Positions 41,953 to 51,664 of a stretch of DNA of 64,000 nt are shown here, in pieces. The position numbers and the translations under genes were made by a program. Origin of the DNA: Methanococcoides methylutens (GTDB lineage: Archaea; Halobacteriota; Methanosarcinia; Methanosarcinales; Methanosarcinaceae). The stretch spans positions 468,293 to 532,292 of the forward strand of contig NZ_JRHO01000009.1 of NCBI RefSeq assembly GCF_000765475.1, given 5' to 3'. Position 1 is the stretch's first letter. Each line of letters opens with the position of its first letter. The notes beneath the pieces are model-generated. The model made no database searches. It saw only the letters and a list, made by a program, of their open reading frames with translations, and was not told where the DNA came from.

Positions 41953-42447
41953 TTGAACAATTTTGCTACAGTTCTTGATGTATTAGTTCCTACCGCAAAT
42001 GCTTATATCAGTCAGTCTTATCATGTATCCATGGCATTTCTACTTATATTGGGATTATTTGCTGTTTTAGTATTAATTGCGGTTATTCTGCTTGGGATCG
42101 GTGTAAAGAATAACTCTGACACTGATCAGGGCTCAGTAATGTATCCCAAAGGCTACTGGCTTGGAAGGGGTATTGCCCTTGGTCTCCTGCTTGGTGTGCC
42201 GCTGGGTCTTGGTGCAGGCATCTTAACCGGAAATCTCGGACTTGGTATTGCTCTTGGTCCTGTATTTGGAATAGGCTTTGGAAGTGCTATAGGATCTATA
42301 CTTGAAAAGAAACATAAAAATAACATCCGGGAACTGACAGATGAAGAAAAAAGGCTTCAAAGGACACTTCTGGTCTTCACCATCAGTTTTCTGATCCTTG
42401 GTGTCACTGTGCTCTTTGCTTTGTTCTACTTATACAGTAGGATGTAA
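41953..42447 (+). CDS. Glycine-rich membrane protein
   Basis: A 164-residue membrane protein from a TTG start. It has a hydrophobic segment (about 25-50), a glycine-zipper stretch (about 74-110, repeated GLGxG and GIGFG) and a C-terminal helix (about 138-160). No ribosome site is clear and a later in-frame ATG at about 42031 is possible. Function unknown; it lies just after the Rieske gene. Confidence 0.5.
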   Translation: MNNFATVLDVLVPTANAYISQSYHVSMAFLLILGLFAVLVLIAVILLGIGVKNNSDTDQGSVMYPKGYWLGRGIALGLLLGVPLGLGAGILTGNLGLGIALGPVFGIGFGSAIGSILEKKHKNNIRELTDEEKRLQRTLLVFTISFLILGVTVLFALFYLYSRM

Positions 42448-42570
42448 TTACTTGGTTATGTGCCGGATCTTAAATTCAAAGTATATATCTGGCTTAAAAA
42501 GTGACTTTTGCCTGATCTTATCTACTGCCAATAGTCAAATATGTATATTATCTGTGCCTAATGATATTCT

Positions 42571-43467
42571 ATGGGTATTCTGGATCTTATCCCTTCCTGG
42601 CTCTCATGGGATGTTGCGATAATTTTTTCCGTTCTGGTCATAATATTGACCTTCCTGTTAGCTAAGCTAATAGATCGGTTGCTAAAGGCATATTTTGTAT
42701 TGGCCAGCAAGAAAATGAACATCGATGAGACAACTTATGGGCTTGTAAGACGAATAATAGTTGCGCTAGTCTATTTCTCCGGTTTCCTTGTGATCGTTTT
42801 TAGCAATCAAAGCCTTCGTGACCTGTCCCTAGCCCTTTTTGCAGGGGCAGGATTTGCAGGTATTGTTATTGGTATGGCTGCCCAGAGCACGCTTTCCAAT
42901 ATCATTGCAGGTATTTCCCTTGCAACCTTCAGGCCATTTCGTGTAGGTGACCTGCTGACCATACATGATGAATATGGTCGTGTGACGGATATCACGCTGG
43001 GTTATACAAAGATCAGGACATGGGACAACAGGAGGCTGAACATTCCTAATCATATCATAAGTGATGAGGCCATCATTAACTGGTCCATTGATGACCCTTC
43101 CGTTAACTGGACAGTTGAGATCGGGATAAGCTATGATTCAGATATCGATCTTGCACGCAGTATAATGATCGCTGAGGCTCGTAAACATCCAAAGGTCATG
43201 AATTATGAACAACTCCTGCATTATCTGCCTAATACACTAAATGGTGAAGAGATCTCTGTGCTTGTCACAGAACTGGGTGATTTCGCAGTGAATCTCAAAT
43301 TATATGTGTGGGTTCATGACCGTTCAGTTGCATTTAGCACTGGTTGTGAATTGAAAGAGGCTATCAAGAAAAGGTTCGATGCTGAAGGAGTTGAGATACC
43401 ATTCCCATACAGGACCATCGTTTACAAAAAAGATCTTGAAGAGTCGCAGCACGAGTCTGCGGCTTAA
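42571..43467 (+). CDS. mscS: MscS-family mechanosensitive channel
   Basis: A 298-residue small-conductance mechanosensitive channel. Three N-terminal membrane helices are followed by the pore helix AGAGFAGIVIGMAAQSTLSNIIAGISLATFRPFRVGDLL, then the beta domain and C-terminal vestibule. It protects against osmotic downshock, which suits a marine host. Its stop overlaps the convergent methyltransferase remnant by four bases. Confidence 0.92.
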   Translation: MGILDLIPSWLSWDVAIIFSVLVIILTFLLAKLIDRLLKAYFVLASKKMNIDETTYGLVRRIIVALVYFSGFLVIVFSNQSLRDLSLALFAGAGFAGIVIGMAAQSTLSNIIAGISLATFRPFRVGDLLTIHDEYGRVTDITLGYTKIRTWDNRRLNIPNHIISDEAIINWSIDDPSVNWTVEIGISYDSDIDLARSIMIAEARKHPKVMNYEQLLHYLPNTLNGEEISVLVTELGDFAVNLKLYVWVHDRSVAFSTGCELKEAIKKRFDAEGVEIPFPYRTIVYKKDLEESQHESAA

Positions 43468-43958
43468 ACTTGCTTTTTGAAGATCTGGCATCTGATGTAT
43501 GATTTCAGATAGGCTTCTCTTTTCAGGGTCATGGAGTTCTCTTCACAGATATCCACATAAGCATTGTTCCAGTTATCTTCATTGGTCTTGAACATGAAGA
43601 ATGGCAGCAGCATCATACTGGTTATTGAAAATCGTGGTCGTGCACAGTCTATCAGGACAAAATATCCGCCTCTGATCAGTACTCTGAAAGCTTCTTTTAT
43701 TTTTGAATGGGCATAAGCAAGCTGGTTATTTGAGAGGTCGATTCCCAGGATCTTTCCGTTATGTTCCATCTTCTCTTCTCTTTCAAGATCGAGTGATGCA
43801 GTACTGCATCCAAGATCGAGCACTTTCATTCCTTTTTCAATTGGCATCTCTGATGCGGCTCTTTCATAGAAGGAATACTCGAATCCCAGCAACGTTGCGA
43901 AAATATCGTAGTTCTTCTTGCCATATATGGTCCCAAAGTCGTTACCCTTCGCACTCAT
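43464..43958 (-). pseudogene. SAM methyltransferase with internal deletion
   Basis: A 164-residue class I methyltransferase. Motif I (MKVLDLGCSTASLDLE) and the C-terminal motif (KEAFRVLIRGGYFVLIDCARPRFS) are clear, but NNQLAYAHSKI runs straight into KEAFRVLIRGG. The section usually between them (motifs II and III, roughly 50 residues) is missing. The frame is intact, so it may still be expressed but probably lacks activity. Called pseudogene with moderate confidence. Confidence 0.6.
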
Positions 43959-44123
43959 CGAATATAATATTGGGAAATATATTTTATATATTTATTTTTC
44001 ATGTTATATTCTTCCGGAATTCCCCGCTGTTCTCATCCGATTTCAGGTAATGGGGAATGTTTAACAAATAATTTATACTACAATTCTGTTCTTAACTACA
44101 ACCAGAATAGAGAATGTGCAATT

Positions 44124-44855
44124 ATGATAGGTCGATTCAAACACGGTGATGATGTTTTCTATGGTAGTGTCAGCGGGGAGCTCGTTACATCCATGGACCA
44201 TGAGGGCAGGACATTTGAGCTATCCGAGCTTTCTTTACTTCCTCCTGCAACTCCTTCTAAGATTATATGTATTGGTCTGAACTATGTTGATCATGCTATT
44301 GAACTTGATATGGAGATTCCTACAGAGCCTGTAATATTCATGAAGCCTTCCTCTTCGTTGATCGGCCCTGGTGGTAAAATTGCTTATCCTGCCATGAGTC
44401 AGCGCGTGGACTATGAGGCAGAACTGGCCGTTGTGATCGGGAAAAAGTGCAGGAACATCAGCTCAGATAATGCAATGGATGTTATTGCAGGTTATACTTG
44501 CTTTAATGATGTGACAGCTCGTGACCTGCAGCAAAAAGATGGCCAATGGACACGCTCCAAGAGCTTTGATACATTTGCACCTTTAGGTCCGTTCATTGTT
44601 CCAAAAGAGGAACTTGATCCTTCTGATGTTAATGTCAGCAGTTTTGTGAACGGTGAGGTCAGGCAAAGTTCAAGCACATCGAATCTGATATTTGATATTC
44701 CATACCTGATCGAGTTCATATCCGGCATCATGACCCTTGAGGTCGGTGATGTGATCGCGACAGGTACTCCGCCGGGAGTAGGCGAGCTGGAACGTGGTGA
44801 CATTGTGGAAGTTAAGATCGAAGGAATTGGTACTTTGATGAATGAGGTTGTATAA
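44124..44855 (+). CDS. Fumarylacetoacetate hydrolase (FAH) family protein
   Basis: A 243-residue FAH-family enzyme. The fold is marked by IICIGLNYVDHAIEL, EPVIFMKPSSSLIGPGG, RVDYEAELAVVIGKKCRN with metal-binding Glu residues, GYTCFNDVTARDLQ and GDVIATGTPPGVG. Members cleave or decarboxylate beta-diketo acids in catabolism of aromatic or other acids; the substrate is not clear. The ATG of the following regulator overlaps its stop by one base. Confidence 0.9.
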   Translation: MIGRFKHGDDVFYGSVSGELVTSMDHEGRTFELSELSLLPPATPSKIICIGLNYVDHAIELDMEIPTEPVIFMKPSSSLIGPGGKIAYPAMSQRVDYEAELAVVIGKKCRNISSDNAMDVIAGYTCFNDVTARDLQQKDGQWTRSKSFDTFAPLGPFIVPKEELDPSDVNVSSFVNGEVRQSSSTSNLIFDIPYLIEFISGIMTLEVGDVIATGTPPGVGELERGDIVEVKIEGIGTLMNEVV

Positions 44856-45154
44856 TGCTATTTGACCAGATCAACAGGGAACTCGAGCTTACTGAAAGGC
44901 ATTTGATCGTTCTCCAGAAGGTCGTTGAAAAAGGACCTATTGGCATATTGAAGTTAGCCGAAGAGACAGGAATGCCAACTCATAAGGTAAGGTATTCGTT
45001 GCGTGTACTGGAGCAGGAACATCTTATCAAGCCTTCATCACACGGTGCAATGGCGGGGGACATGGCAGAAGAGTTCGTTGTAAAGTTCAATGAGAATATA
45101 GGCAGTATTCTGGAAAAGGTGAATCTGATCAGCGATCTGGGTGACAGGCTCTGA
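44855..45154 (+). CDS. Small winged-helix regulator
   Basis: A 99-residue protein whose middle is a helix-turn-helix: LTERHLIVLQKVVEKGPIGILKLAEETGMPTHKVRYSLRVLEQEHLIKP. The remainder is an acidic helix. It is translationally coupled to the FAH gene (one-base overlap), so it may regulate that gene or gltX. Similar small wHTH proteins accompany GluRS genes in some archaea, but I cannot be sure here. Confidence 0.7.
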   Translation: MLFDQINRELELTERHLIVLQKVVEKGPIGILKLAEETGMPTHKVRYSLRVLEQEHLIKPSSHGAMAGDMAEEFVVKFNENIGSILEKVNLISDLGDRL

Positions 45155-45220
45155 TATTCATCTGTTTTTAAATTCATACATTATAGACTAAAAATTATTT
45201 GATCCTACGAGGGATTTTAG

Positions 45221-46930
45221 ATGACCCTGATTGATGAAGATAAGATTACTATAGAGAAATTTGCGCTTCAAAACGCTGTAAAATATGGAAAGACCCCTCA
45301 GCTTGGAGCTGTTATGGGGCGTGTTATGGGCTCGTGTCCTCATCTGCGTCCTCTTGCAAAGGATGTTGGACCTATCATCCAGCAGATACTGGACGAGGTT
45401 TCAAAAGAGAGTCCTGAGCAGTGGCAATCCCGCCTTGAAGCGATAGCACCTGAACTTATCGAGGAGCTTAACACGAAAAAAGTGCCTGATAAAGGGCTCA
45501 AACCTCTTGACGTTGCAGAGGGTGAGAACGTTGTCATGCGTTTTGCACCAAACCCCAATGGTCCTCCTACACTTGGAAGTACCCGTGGCATTGTGGTAAA
45601 CTCTGAATATGTTAAGAAGTATGGTGGCAAGTTCATCATTCGTTTCGATGATACGGACCCACAGACCAAGCGTCCGATGCTTGAGGCTTATGACTGGTAC
45701 ATCGAGGACTGCACATGGCTTGATGCAAAACCGGATCAGGTGGTAATTGCATCAGATCAGATGGAGGTCTATTATGATTATGCAAGGCAGCTTATTGAGA
45801 TGGGCCATGCCTATGTCTGCTTCTGTGAAGGCGGTGACTTCAAGAAGTTCAAGGATGCCAAGGAACCCTGCCCTCATCGTGGCCAGAGTCCTGTGGTGAA
45901 CCTTGAACACTGGGATAAGATGCTTGCAGGCGAATATGAGGAAAAGGCTGCAGTGGTCAGAATAAAGACCGATATCAAGCACAAGGATCCTGCACTTCGT
46001 GATTATGGTGCTTTCAGGATTGTCAAGACCCCTCACCCACGTCCTGAGATCGGTGACAAATATGTGGTCTGGCCTTTGCTTGACTTTGAAGGTGCTATTG
46101 AGGACCATGAGCTTGGCATGACCCATATTATCAGGGGTAAGGACCTGATGGACAGTGAGAAGCGCCAGGGTTATATCTATAATTATTTCGGCTGGGACTA
46201 TCCAAAGACTACTCACTGGGGCCGTATCAAGGTGCATGAGTTCGGCAAGTTCAGTACAAGCGGACTCCGGCAGGCAATAGAGGAAGGGGAGTATTCAGGG
46301 TGGGATGATCCAAGACTTCCAACACTGCGTGCACTCCGAAGACGTGGTATCAAGCCTGAAGCGATCCGTAAATTCATGATCGAAATGGGTGTGGGTGAAA
46401 CCGATGTCAGTATCAGTATGGACACTCTATACGCAGAGAACAGGAAGATCATTGATCCTGTTGCTAACAGGTATTTCTTCGTGTGGGATCCTGTTGAACT
46501 TGAGATCGAAAATGCAGAAGCCTGTGTTGTGGAACCTTCATTGCATCCTACTGAAGAAAGGGGAAGGCGTAGCATCAATGTCGGATCAAATGTATTTGTC
46601 TGCAATGATGATGTAGGGTCTGTCAAAGAAGGTGATGTCCTGCGTTTGAAGGATCTTTATAATATTGAGGTTACATCTGTAAGTCCGCTGAAAGGTCGTT
46701 GCATTGGAAACTCCATGGAAGATGCTAAAACCAGGAAGATGCGCATAATCCATTGGGCACCTGAGGGCAACATCGCTATAAAGGTGCTGGCACCACATGG
46801 TGAGTTCACAGGTGTTGGCGAGAAGCAGGTTGTTGAAGAGCTTAACAATGTTGTCCAGTTTGAAAGGTTTGGCTTCTGCAAGATCGATTCAGTGGATGAT
46901 GGCGTTGTTGCATACTTCACACATAAGTAA
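45221..46930 (+). CDS. gltX: Glutamyl-tRNA synthetase (archaeal type)
   Basis: A 569-residue archaeal/eukaryotic-type GluRS. The nucleotide-binding signature reads APNPNGPPTLGST, so the HIGH position is TLGS, and the KMSKS-like loop is FGKFSTSGL. The anticodon-binding beta domains form the C-terminal half. It charges tRNA-Glu and, in methanogens, mischarges nothing else directly (tRNA-Gln is made by the transamidation path). A good terminator hairpin follows. Confidence 0.95.
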   Translation: MTLIDEDKITIEKFALQNAVKYGKTPQLGAVMGRVMGSCPHLRPLAKDVGPIIQQILDEVSKESPEQWQSRLEAIAPELIEELNTKKVPDKGLKPLDVAEGENVVMRFAPNPNGPPTLGSTRGIVVNSEYVKKYGGKFIIRFDDTDPQTKRPMLEAYDWYIEDCTWLDAKPDQVVIASDQMEVYYDYARQLIEMGHAYVCFCEGGDFKKFKDAKEPCPHRGQSPVVNLEHWDKMLAGEYEEKAAVVRIKTDIKHKDPALRDYGAFRIVKTPHPRPEIGDKYVVWPLLDFEGAIEDHELGMTHIIRGKDLMDSEKRQGYIYNYFGWDYPKTTHWGRIKVHEFGKFSTSGLRQAIEEGEYSGWDDPRLPTLRALRRRGIKPEAIRKFMIEMGVGETDVSISMDTLYAENRKIIDPVANRYFFVWDPVELEIENAEACVVEPSLHPTEERGRRSINVGSNVFVCNDDVGSVKEGDVLRLKDLYNIEVTSVSPLKGRCIGNSMEDAKTRKMRIIHWAPEGNIAIKVLAPHGEFTGVGEKQVVEELNNVVQFERFGFCKIDSVDDGVVAYFTHK

Positions 46931-46962
46931 AGTTGCAATTCTGGATCTGGATCCTTCTATAA

Positions 46963-46979
46963 GGCTGGGTTAACCAGCC
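46963..46979 (+). terminator. Terminator after gltX
   Basis: GGCTGG-GTTAA-CCAGCC is a perfect 6-bp hairpin, followed by ATTTCTCTTTTTATTTTAG, 33 bases after the gltX stop. Confidence 0.65.
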
Positions 46980-47152
46980 ATTTCTCTTTTTATTTTAGCA
47001 ATATGGGCTGGTTAGCTGAAAGTGTGTTCTCAAATTGATGATCGGGGTCACTTGCTTCATCTTGGAGCAAATGGATATTCCTGCATTGCACATACGTTTG
47101 CAAGCCTAGCTAAAGCTAATTGAAAATGAATATTGTTAAAAAAGATGTTAAC

Positions 47153-47170
47153 GGTGACCGATGGGTCACC
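47153..47170 (-). terminator. Terminator after rps3ae
   Basis: GGTGACC-GATG-GGTCACC is a perfect 7-bp hairpin. On the minus strand it is followed by GTTAACATCTTTTTT, a T-run, 17 bases beyond the rps3ae stop. Confidence 0.7.
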
Positions 47171-47186
47171 ATTATGTTTTAAAAGA

Positions 47187-47894
47187 TCATTCCTCAGTTG
47201 TAGGTGTTTCTACAACTTCCGGAGCTTCTTCAACTACTGGAGTTTCTTCAACTACTGGAGCTTCTTCAACTACTGGAGCTTCTTCAACTACTGGAGTTGC
47301 TACTGCGTGTGGTGGGACTACCTGAACTTCGGTCTTCCTGATCTCTACCCTTCTCAGTGGGTAGATGGATTTTGATTTCCTGTAGATGTTTGCGGAAAGT
47401 TTACCGACAATAGCTTCTTCTACGAACTGCTCGAAGTCGAGTTCTGATGCTCGTTTTACTACTGTTTCGGTCATGACATCCCTGAGGCCTTTGATCTGGC
47501 TTGTCCTTGCTCTCTTGACTGTAAAGCAGATAGGTTTGACCCTTATCTTGTAACCATCCTTTGTCTTGACATTGAGATTTGCATCAATTCTGGAAGTCTG
47601 GCGCTTTACGATGGAACGCAGATAATCGGTTGTGATCTCGTGGCCAATGAATCTTGTGTTTGCCACATCACCGGTTACGTTATCGATCTCAAGTTTGAGT
47701 TTGATGTTGTGCTTTGAGAAATCGTTGGTGAGTTCACCAACGGTGGTCTCCACAATACGACCGAGAAGTTTCTCCGGTTCGTCAGTTGGGGTTACACCGA
47801 TATGGTTGCTACCGATGAACTTTGGTGCAACGATGTTATACCACTCTTTTGATTTCCACTTATCCAGCTTCCTTTGTACTCTCTTTTTTGCCAA
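47187..47894 (-). CDS. rps3ae: 30S ribosomal protein S3ae (S1e)
   Basis: A 235-residue ribosomal protein, S3ae, beginning [26 protein letters not shown]. The core of about 190 residues is typical. The last 40 are a proline/valine/glutamate tail built of VVEEAP and VVEETP repeats, encoded by 18-bp tandem repeats, which is an unusual C-terminal extension. Confidence 0.95.
   Translation of the reverse strand: MAKKRVQRKLDKWKSKEWYNIVAPKFIGSNHIGVTPTDEPEKLLGRIVETTVGELTNDFSKHNIKLKLEIDNVTGDVANTRFIGHEITTDYLRSIVKRQTSRIDANLNVKTKDGYKIRVKPICFTVKRARTSQIKGLRDVMTETVVKRASELDFEQFVEEAIVGKLSANIYRKSKSIYPLRRVEIRKTEVQVVPPHAVATPVVEEAPVVEEAPVVEETPVVEEAPEVVETPTTEE
47221..47292 (-). repeat. 18-bp tandem repeat in the rps3ae tail
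   Basis: Four units of GGAGYTTCTTCAACTACT (plus strand, with one C/T difference) at 47221-47292 encode the VVEE(A/T)P tail repeats. An expandable repeat inside a ribosomal protein gene. Confidence 0.9.
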
Positions 47895-48063
47895 GCAATT
47901 CCTCCTTATTATTGTGATAGTTGTTTTTGATCAATAAATTGATCTAATTAAGTTTTGATGTTCGTGATTCTGACCGTTATAATTCCCGTGTGAATGGTTA
48001 TTAATAGCGGGTCAATACTGTACATGTCTCTATATAAATAAATCGGTACGATGAAAAGGGGTA

Positions 48064-49572
48064 TCAGAGGAAATGAATTCCCTTTGGCATTTCACCGACT
48101 CTCTTTCTGAACTCCTCTGGCCAGTTTTCGGGATCAAGCCCCTTCTGTGCAAAGAATGCTGATGCCCAGCGCTCAAGTCCCACACCTGAACAGCCTGACC
48201 ATAGTTCTTCACCTGACTGGGATTTCACATTGAATCCTGATGGGTACTTGTTACCGTTGATACTGACATTCTGGAACTCAAGCCATTCGCCGTCCTCTCC
48301 TCTGTAAGGCAGTGGTGCTTCATAGTCTGTGGTACCTGCTTCACCCTGCTCTGAAAGGCCTGTAAGACCTTCCTGTGCCATGAACCATGGGGTTACCCAT
48401 GCCTTTCTCCATTCAAGGTCAAGGATCTCATTGAAGATGTGCATGTACTTTTCATGCAGTTCCTTTGCAGTTGCCACAACCTGTTCCTTTGTACCAAGCC
48501 ATACGATCTCCACACGGTGGAACTCGTCCACGCGCTCCATTCCATGAATGCCACCGCTCTCATATCGGTGTGATGTGCCGGACCTGTCAAATACCTTTAT
48601 CGGGAAGTCCTCAGTAGGGATCGTTTCTCCCTGCAGGTACATCCAGAATGGAGGACATTGTGCATAGCACAGGCCGCCGATAGGATCGCCGATCTTCTCT
48701 TTGATAAGTGCAGTGGGCACCTCATGTGTGACCTTGTAGTGATCAGAGACCTCTTCCCAGAACTCAGGATCCCTTGTCTTTGGAGGGCAGACGTAGTAGA
48801 TCTCAGGATACACGCCTTTTGCATGCCCGGACTTCTGCCAGACCTCCCATGGGATCAGTTTCGGGAAGATCATTTCCCTGTATCCCAGAGGTCCAAGGAG
48901 CTCTTCCATAACGATCCTTTCGAAGGTCCTGAACATCTTTGTGGACTGCGGGCCATGGATCCACTGTCCGCGGCTTGCTCCTCGTTTGATCCATCCTTCT
49001 TTCATCATTTCCTGTGTTGGATCGCCATGGAATGTGTGTTCCTTCTTTTCACTTTCCCAGAGGACCTGCCAGTGCTCTGCTTTGCCACCGTAATCCTTTG
49101 CCCTGACCTTTTCTTCCATAAGGGTCAGTATCCTGTCAGGGATACGGTTCTCAAGCTCGGATTCTCCGACTTCAAGCTCAAGGACTATGCCGCCTTCAAC
49201 ATTTGTGATGTTGCTTACGTGTGGGATCTTTATATTGTCAATTTTCTCTTCTGCAGGCATTTCAATGGTGAATTCTTTCACATCGATTCCACGAATGCCT
49301 ATGTGGAACTCTTTCCCAAGCTTTCCTGCAAGGGGTTTCCTGAGACGGATTATTGCGTCATGTGCCCTGACGAACCTTCCTGATTCTATAGAAACCTCGA
49401 CACTGTTATCAACAATATTCCATTCTGTGATCCTTGCACCCTGTCCTTCTGGTGCTCCTTTTGTAAGGATGGTCTCATTTGCCTCATTGATATACTGGGC
49501 AATAATATCTTTTGCGTCGGTCGGATCGGCGCTGGTCTTGAATGCTCCTTTCAGGTTGAATTTAAGTTCCAT
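48064..49572 (-). CDS. serS: Methanogen-type seryl-tRNA synthetase
   Basis: A 502-residue SerRS of the rare methanogenic (type 2) class, not the common bacterial/eukaryotic type. The N-terminal tRNA-binding domain is unique to this class; the catalytic core carries [42 protein letters not shown] with a zinc Cys, [28 protein letters not shown] and [20 protein letters not shown]. Zinc-dependent serine recognition is known for this class. Start ATG 49572. Confidence 0.95.
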   Translation of the reverse strand: MELKFNLKGAFKTSADPTDAKDIIAQYINEANETILTKGAPEGQGARITEWNIVDNSVEVSIESGRFVRAHDAIIRLRKPLAGKLGKEFHIGIRGIDVKEFTIEMPAEEKIDNIKIPHVSNITNVEGGIVLELEVGESELENRIPDRILTLMEEKVRAKDYGGKAEHWQVLWESEKKEHTFHGDPTQEMMKEGWIKRGASRGQWIHGPQSTKMFRTFERIVMEELLGPLGYREMIFPKLIPWEVWQKSGHAKGVYPEIYYVCPPKTRDPEFWEEVSDHYKVTHEVPTALIKEKIGDPIGGLCYAQCPPFWMYLQGETIPTEDFPIKVFDRSGTSHRYESGGIHGMERVDEFHRVEIVWLGTKEQVVATAKELHEKYMHIFNEILDLEWRKAWVTPWFMAQEGLTGLSEQGEAGTTDYEAPLPYRGEDGEWLEFQNVSINGNKYPSGFNVKSQSGEELWSGCSGVGLERWASAFFAQKGLDPENWPEEFRKRVGEMPKGIHFL

Positions 49573-50115
49573 ACGTTATTCCTCTTGAAACTGGCCGTTA
49601 TTGTGTTAATAGGCTCTTAAGTTTCATTTATGGTCATGATTGAATTAATTGTATTTATTGCTAAAGCAAACAGTTATGAAATAGGCTTCAGATTTAATAA
49701 TTTTTCTAACAAAAAGTAATTTAATCAACTCTTTAATACGTTATCAGTTTTATAATAACTCTTTGATTTAGAACAGTCTATTTTCAATGTCATTTTTATT
49801 TCTGGATTGCTTATTTTCGCCATGAATATCAAAAGCTACAATAGTACTTCTAAATACATTTGAATCAATTTCAATAGTATATATTGTTCGCTCCATGGTC
49901 TCGTTATTTGTATGTGGGTTTAACAAAATTTAAATAATTGTTAGTTATAATACATTTATACATTTGTTTTTTAGGTGTCAATTTATGCGTATGATTTACT
50001 GTTACCATATCTGTATATTATATTCTAAATTAGAAAAGATAAATTTGACAGAAGCAAAAACTAATATTATATAACCGTATAAATTAATTAATACCGTTTC
50101 AGGAGTATGCAATAA
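49573..50115. other. Intergenic, divergent promoter region
   Basis: A 543-base AT-rich spacer between serS and the receiver gene. A TATA word AATATTATATAACC (about 50062-50075) fits the receiver gene. Nothing else was recognised. Confidence 0.5.
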
Positions 50116-50505
50116 ATGGCAAACATATTGGTTGTTGAAGATAATTCTATGAATAGGGAGTTTGTAGTAGACCTTTTGGAAGTAGAAGGACATAAAGTTT
50201 CACAGGCTGAAAATGGATTTCAGGCATTGGAATTTGCTAATAAAAATGAATTTGACCTCATACTGATGGATATACAAATGCCGAAAATGGATGGTCTTGA
50301 GGTTCTTCAGAGACTCAAAAGTTCTGAAAAGACCAGGGATATTCCAGCCATTGCCATAACGGCTCATGAAATGAAGGGAATGATGGTTTTACCATCCTGG
50401 AAATGGCGGGGTGATGAAAAATTTGTTAGTGTTGGATGTGACGGCTATATTTCAAAACCGATTGATATCATTGAATTTAAGAAAACAATTGAAGAATTTC
50501 TTTAA
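50116..50505 (+). CDS. Response regulator receiver with an 11-residue insertion
   Basis: A 129-residue CheY-like receiver: Glu8-Asp9, phosphorylatable Asp52 (LILMDIQMPKMDG), Thr82 and Lys114 (GYISKP). Between AHEMKG and DEKFVSVGCDGY, where most receivers read straight through as xxMKGDxEKFLxAGCDGY, it carries about ten extra residues including MMVLPSWKW. The insertion lies in alpha-4, the surface that talks to partners. A TATA box lies about 45 bases upstream. No kinase is nearby. Confidence 0.87.
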   Translation: MANILVVEDNSMNREFVVDLLEVEGHKVSQAENGFQALEFANKNEFDLILMDIQMPKMDGLEVLQRLKSSEKTRDIPAIAITAHEMKGMMVLPSWKWRGDEKFVSVGCDGYISKPIDIIEFKKTIEEFL

Positions 50506-50858
50506 ATAATAATATTCTGTGCAAACCAAAAATTGGAATCGTAGACGAATTAAATTTATTTTGTCCATGGTATCTATTTCAGGTACAATGTACGTCATCA
50601 TTTTTTTTACTTTTTTGATGTATAGCTCTTTGTTTTTTTATGAAATCATCTATGGTATATTCATAAAAATTGCAGTAAGATCTGTTCTGATTATTTCATC
50701 AGGCACCTAATCTGCATAGGGTATAGTTTTCTATGTTCATACGCACACATACAAATAGCCATATATGCATATGTGCACACATGCATATTCTAATTTATTC
50801 TAGCAATATAATAAATTAAGTTGCCACTCTATGTTGTGGTTATGCACTAAAATTTGAA
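50506..50858. other. Intergenic, AT-rich
   Basis: A 353-base spacer between the convergent receiver and UDG genes. An ORF here (50519-50710) is hydrophobic and has no support. A run of CA/TA-rich near-palindromic sequence (CATATATGCATATGTGCACACATGC, about 50760-50785 in parts) stands out; it may form a weak cruciform. Confidence 0.45.
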
Positions 50859-51407
50859 TTACTCAAACAGATGTTTATTTTGATCAATGTATGCGTTCTG
50901 GCTCTCTATCCTCGATCGCGTATATATCAAAGCAGCTGGGTGGTACAGTTTGAGAACTATTCTTTCATTGATCTCTTCCGGTATTCCCCATTCTAACTTA
51001 CGATCCGGACAAAAGGCCTTTTCTGCAGTATTGCCAAGTAGAATGATTGCCTTGGGATCAAGCAGTTCTATCTGCCTGTTCAGGAATGGTTTACAAGCTT
51101 CAAGTTCTTTCTTGTTAGGATTGCGGTTTTTTGGAGGCCTGCACTTGATGGTATTGATGACTGCCCAATCGCGATCCTCAAGTCCGGCATAGTCAATAAG
51201 TTCGTCCAGTATCTTCCCTGCACGTCCGCAAAAAGGAACTCCTGTCTCATCTTCATTTTTCCCAGGGGCTTCTCCGATAAATAGTACTTTAGGTTTATCC
51301 GATCCCTTGCGGACGACCTTATTGATTACTGTCTCAGAAAGCGGACATGCCGTACATTCAAAGATATTCTTTTCAACATCCTCGAGTGTTTTCCATTCAG
51401 AGCTCAT
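50859..51407 (-). CDS. udg: Uracil-DNA glycosylase, family 4 (Fe-S type)
   Basis: A 182-residue family 4 UDG that removes uracil from deaminated DNA. Motif GEAPGKNEDETGVPFCGRAG is the active-site segment and HPAALIYTR the late motif. Four cysteines (ECTACP, KCRPP, EACKPF) fit the family 4Fe-4S cluster. ATG 51407 is chosen; the ATG at 51413 is two codons earlier. It overlaps the Pcc1 gene by 11 bases. Confidence 0.92.
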   Translation of the reverse strand: MSSEWKTLEDVEKNIFECTACPLSETVINKVVRKGSDKPKVLFIGEAPGKNEDETGVPFCGRAGKILDELIDYAGLEDRDWAVINTIKCRPPKNRNPNKKELEACKPFLNRQIELLDPKAIILLGNTAEKAFCPDRKLEWGIPEEINERIVLKLYHPAALIYTRSRIESQNAYIDQNKHLFE

Positions 51408-51642
51408 TTTCATCCTCCACTTCCTTTATGATATCCTCGGCGATCTTTGCGTTCATGAGTAGATCGTCCACAGTCGCGATCATGGATGATATCTTCTCTG
51501 TTCTTATGTTTATGGATGCCTGTTCTTTTCCTATCATTGTTTCCATGTTGGTAAGATTGTCAGGTTTTAGTGAAAGTGCAACTTTCCTTGCAATATCAGG
51601 TGCATCGGGGCTGTTGAACTTGATCGTCGTGGATATCTTCAT
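51397..51642 (-). CDS. pcc1: KEOPS complex subunit Pcc1
   Basis: An 81-residue Pcc1-like protein, the small dimerising subunit of the KEOPS complex that makes t6A on tRNAs. The pattern SPDAPDIARKVALSLKPDN...IGKEQASINIRTEKISSMIATVDDLLMNAKIAEDI matches the family. It lies between the DHH and UDG genes and overlaps the latter. Kae1-Bud32, its partner, is not in this window. Confidence 0.85.
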   Translation of the reverse strand: MKISTTIKFNSPDAPDIARKVALSLKPDNLTNMETMIGKEQASINIRTEKISSMIATVDDLLMNAKIAEDIIKEVEDENEL

Positions 51643-51664
51643 AATTTCACATCAGTTTTTCACA

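Noticed and set aside
50519..50710. Small hydrophobic ORF
   Set aside because: No ribosome site, AT-rich composition of noncoding DNA, and no conserved pattern.
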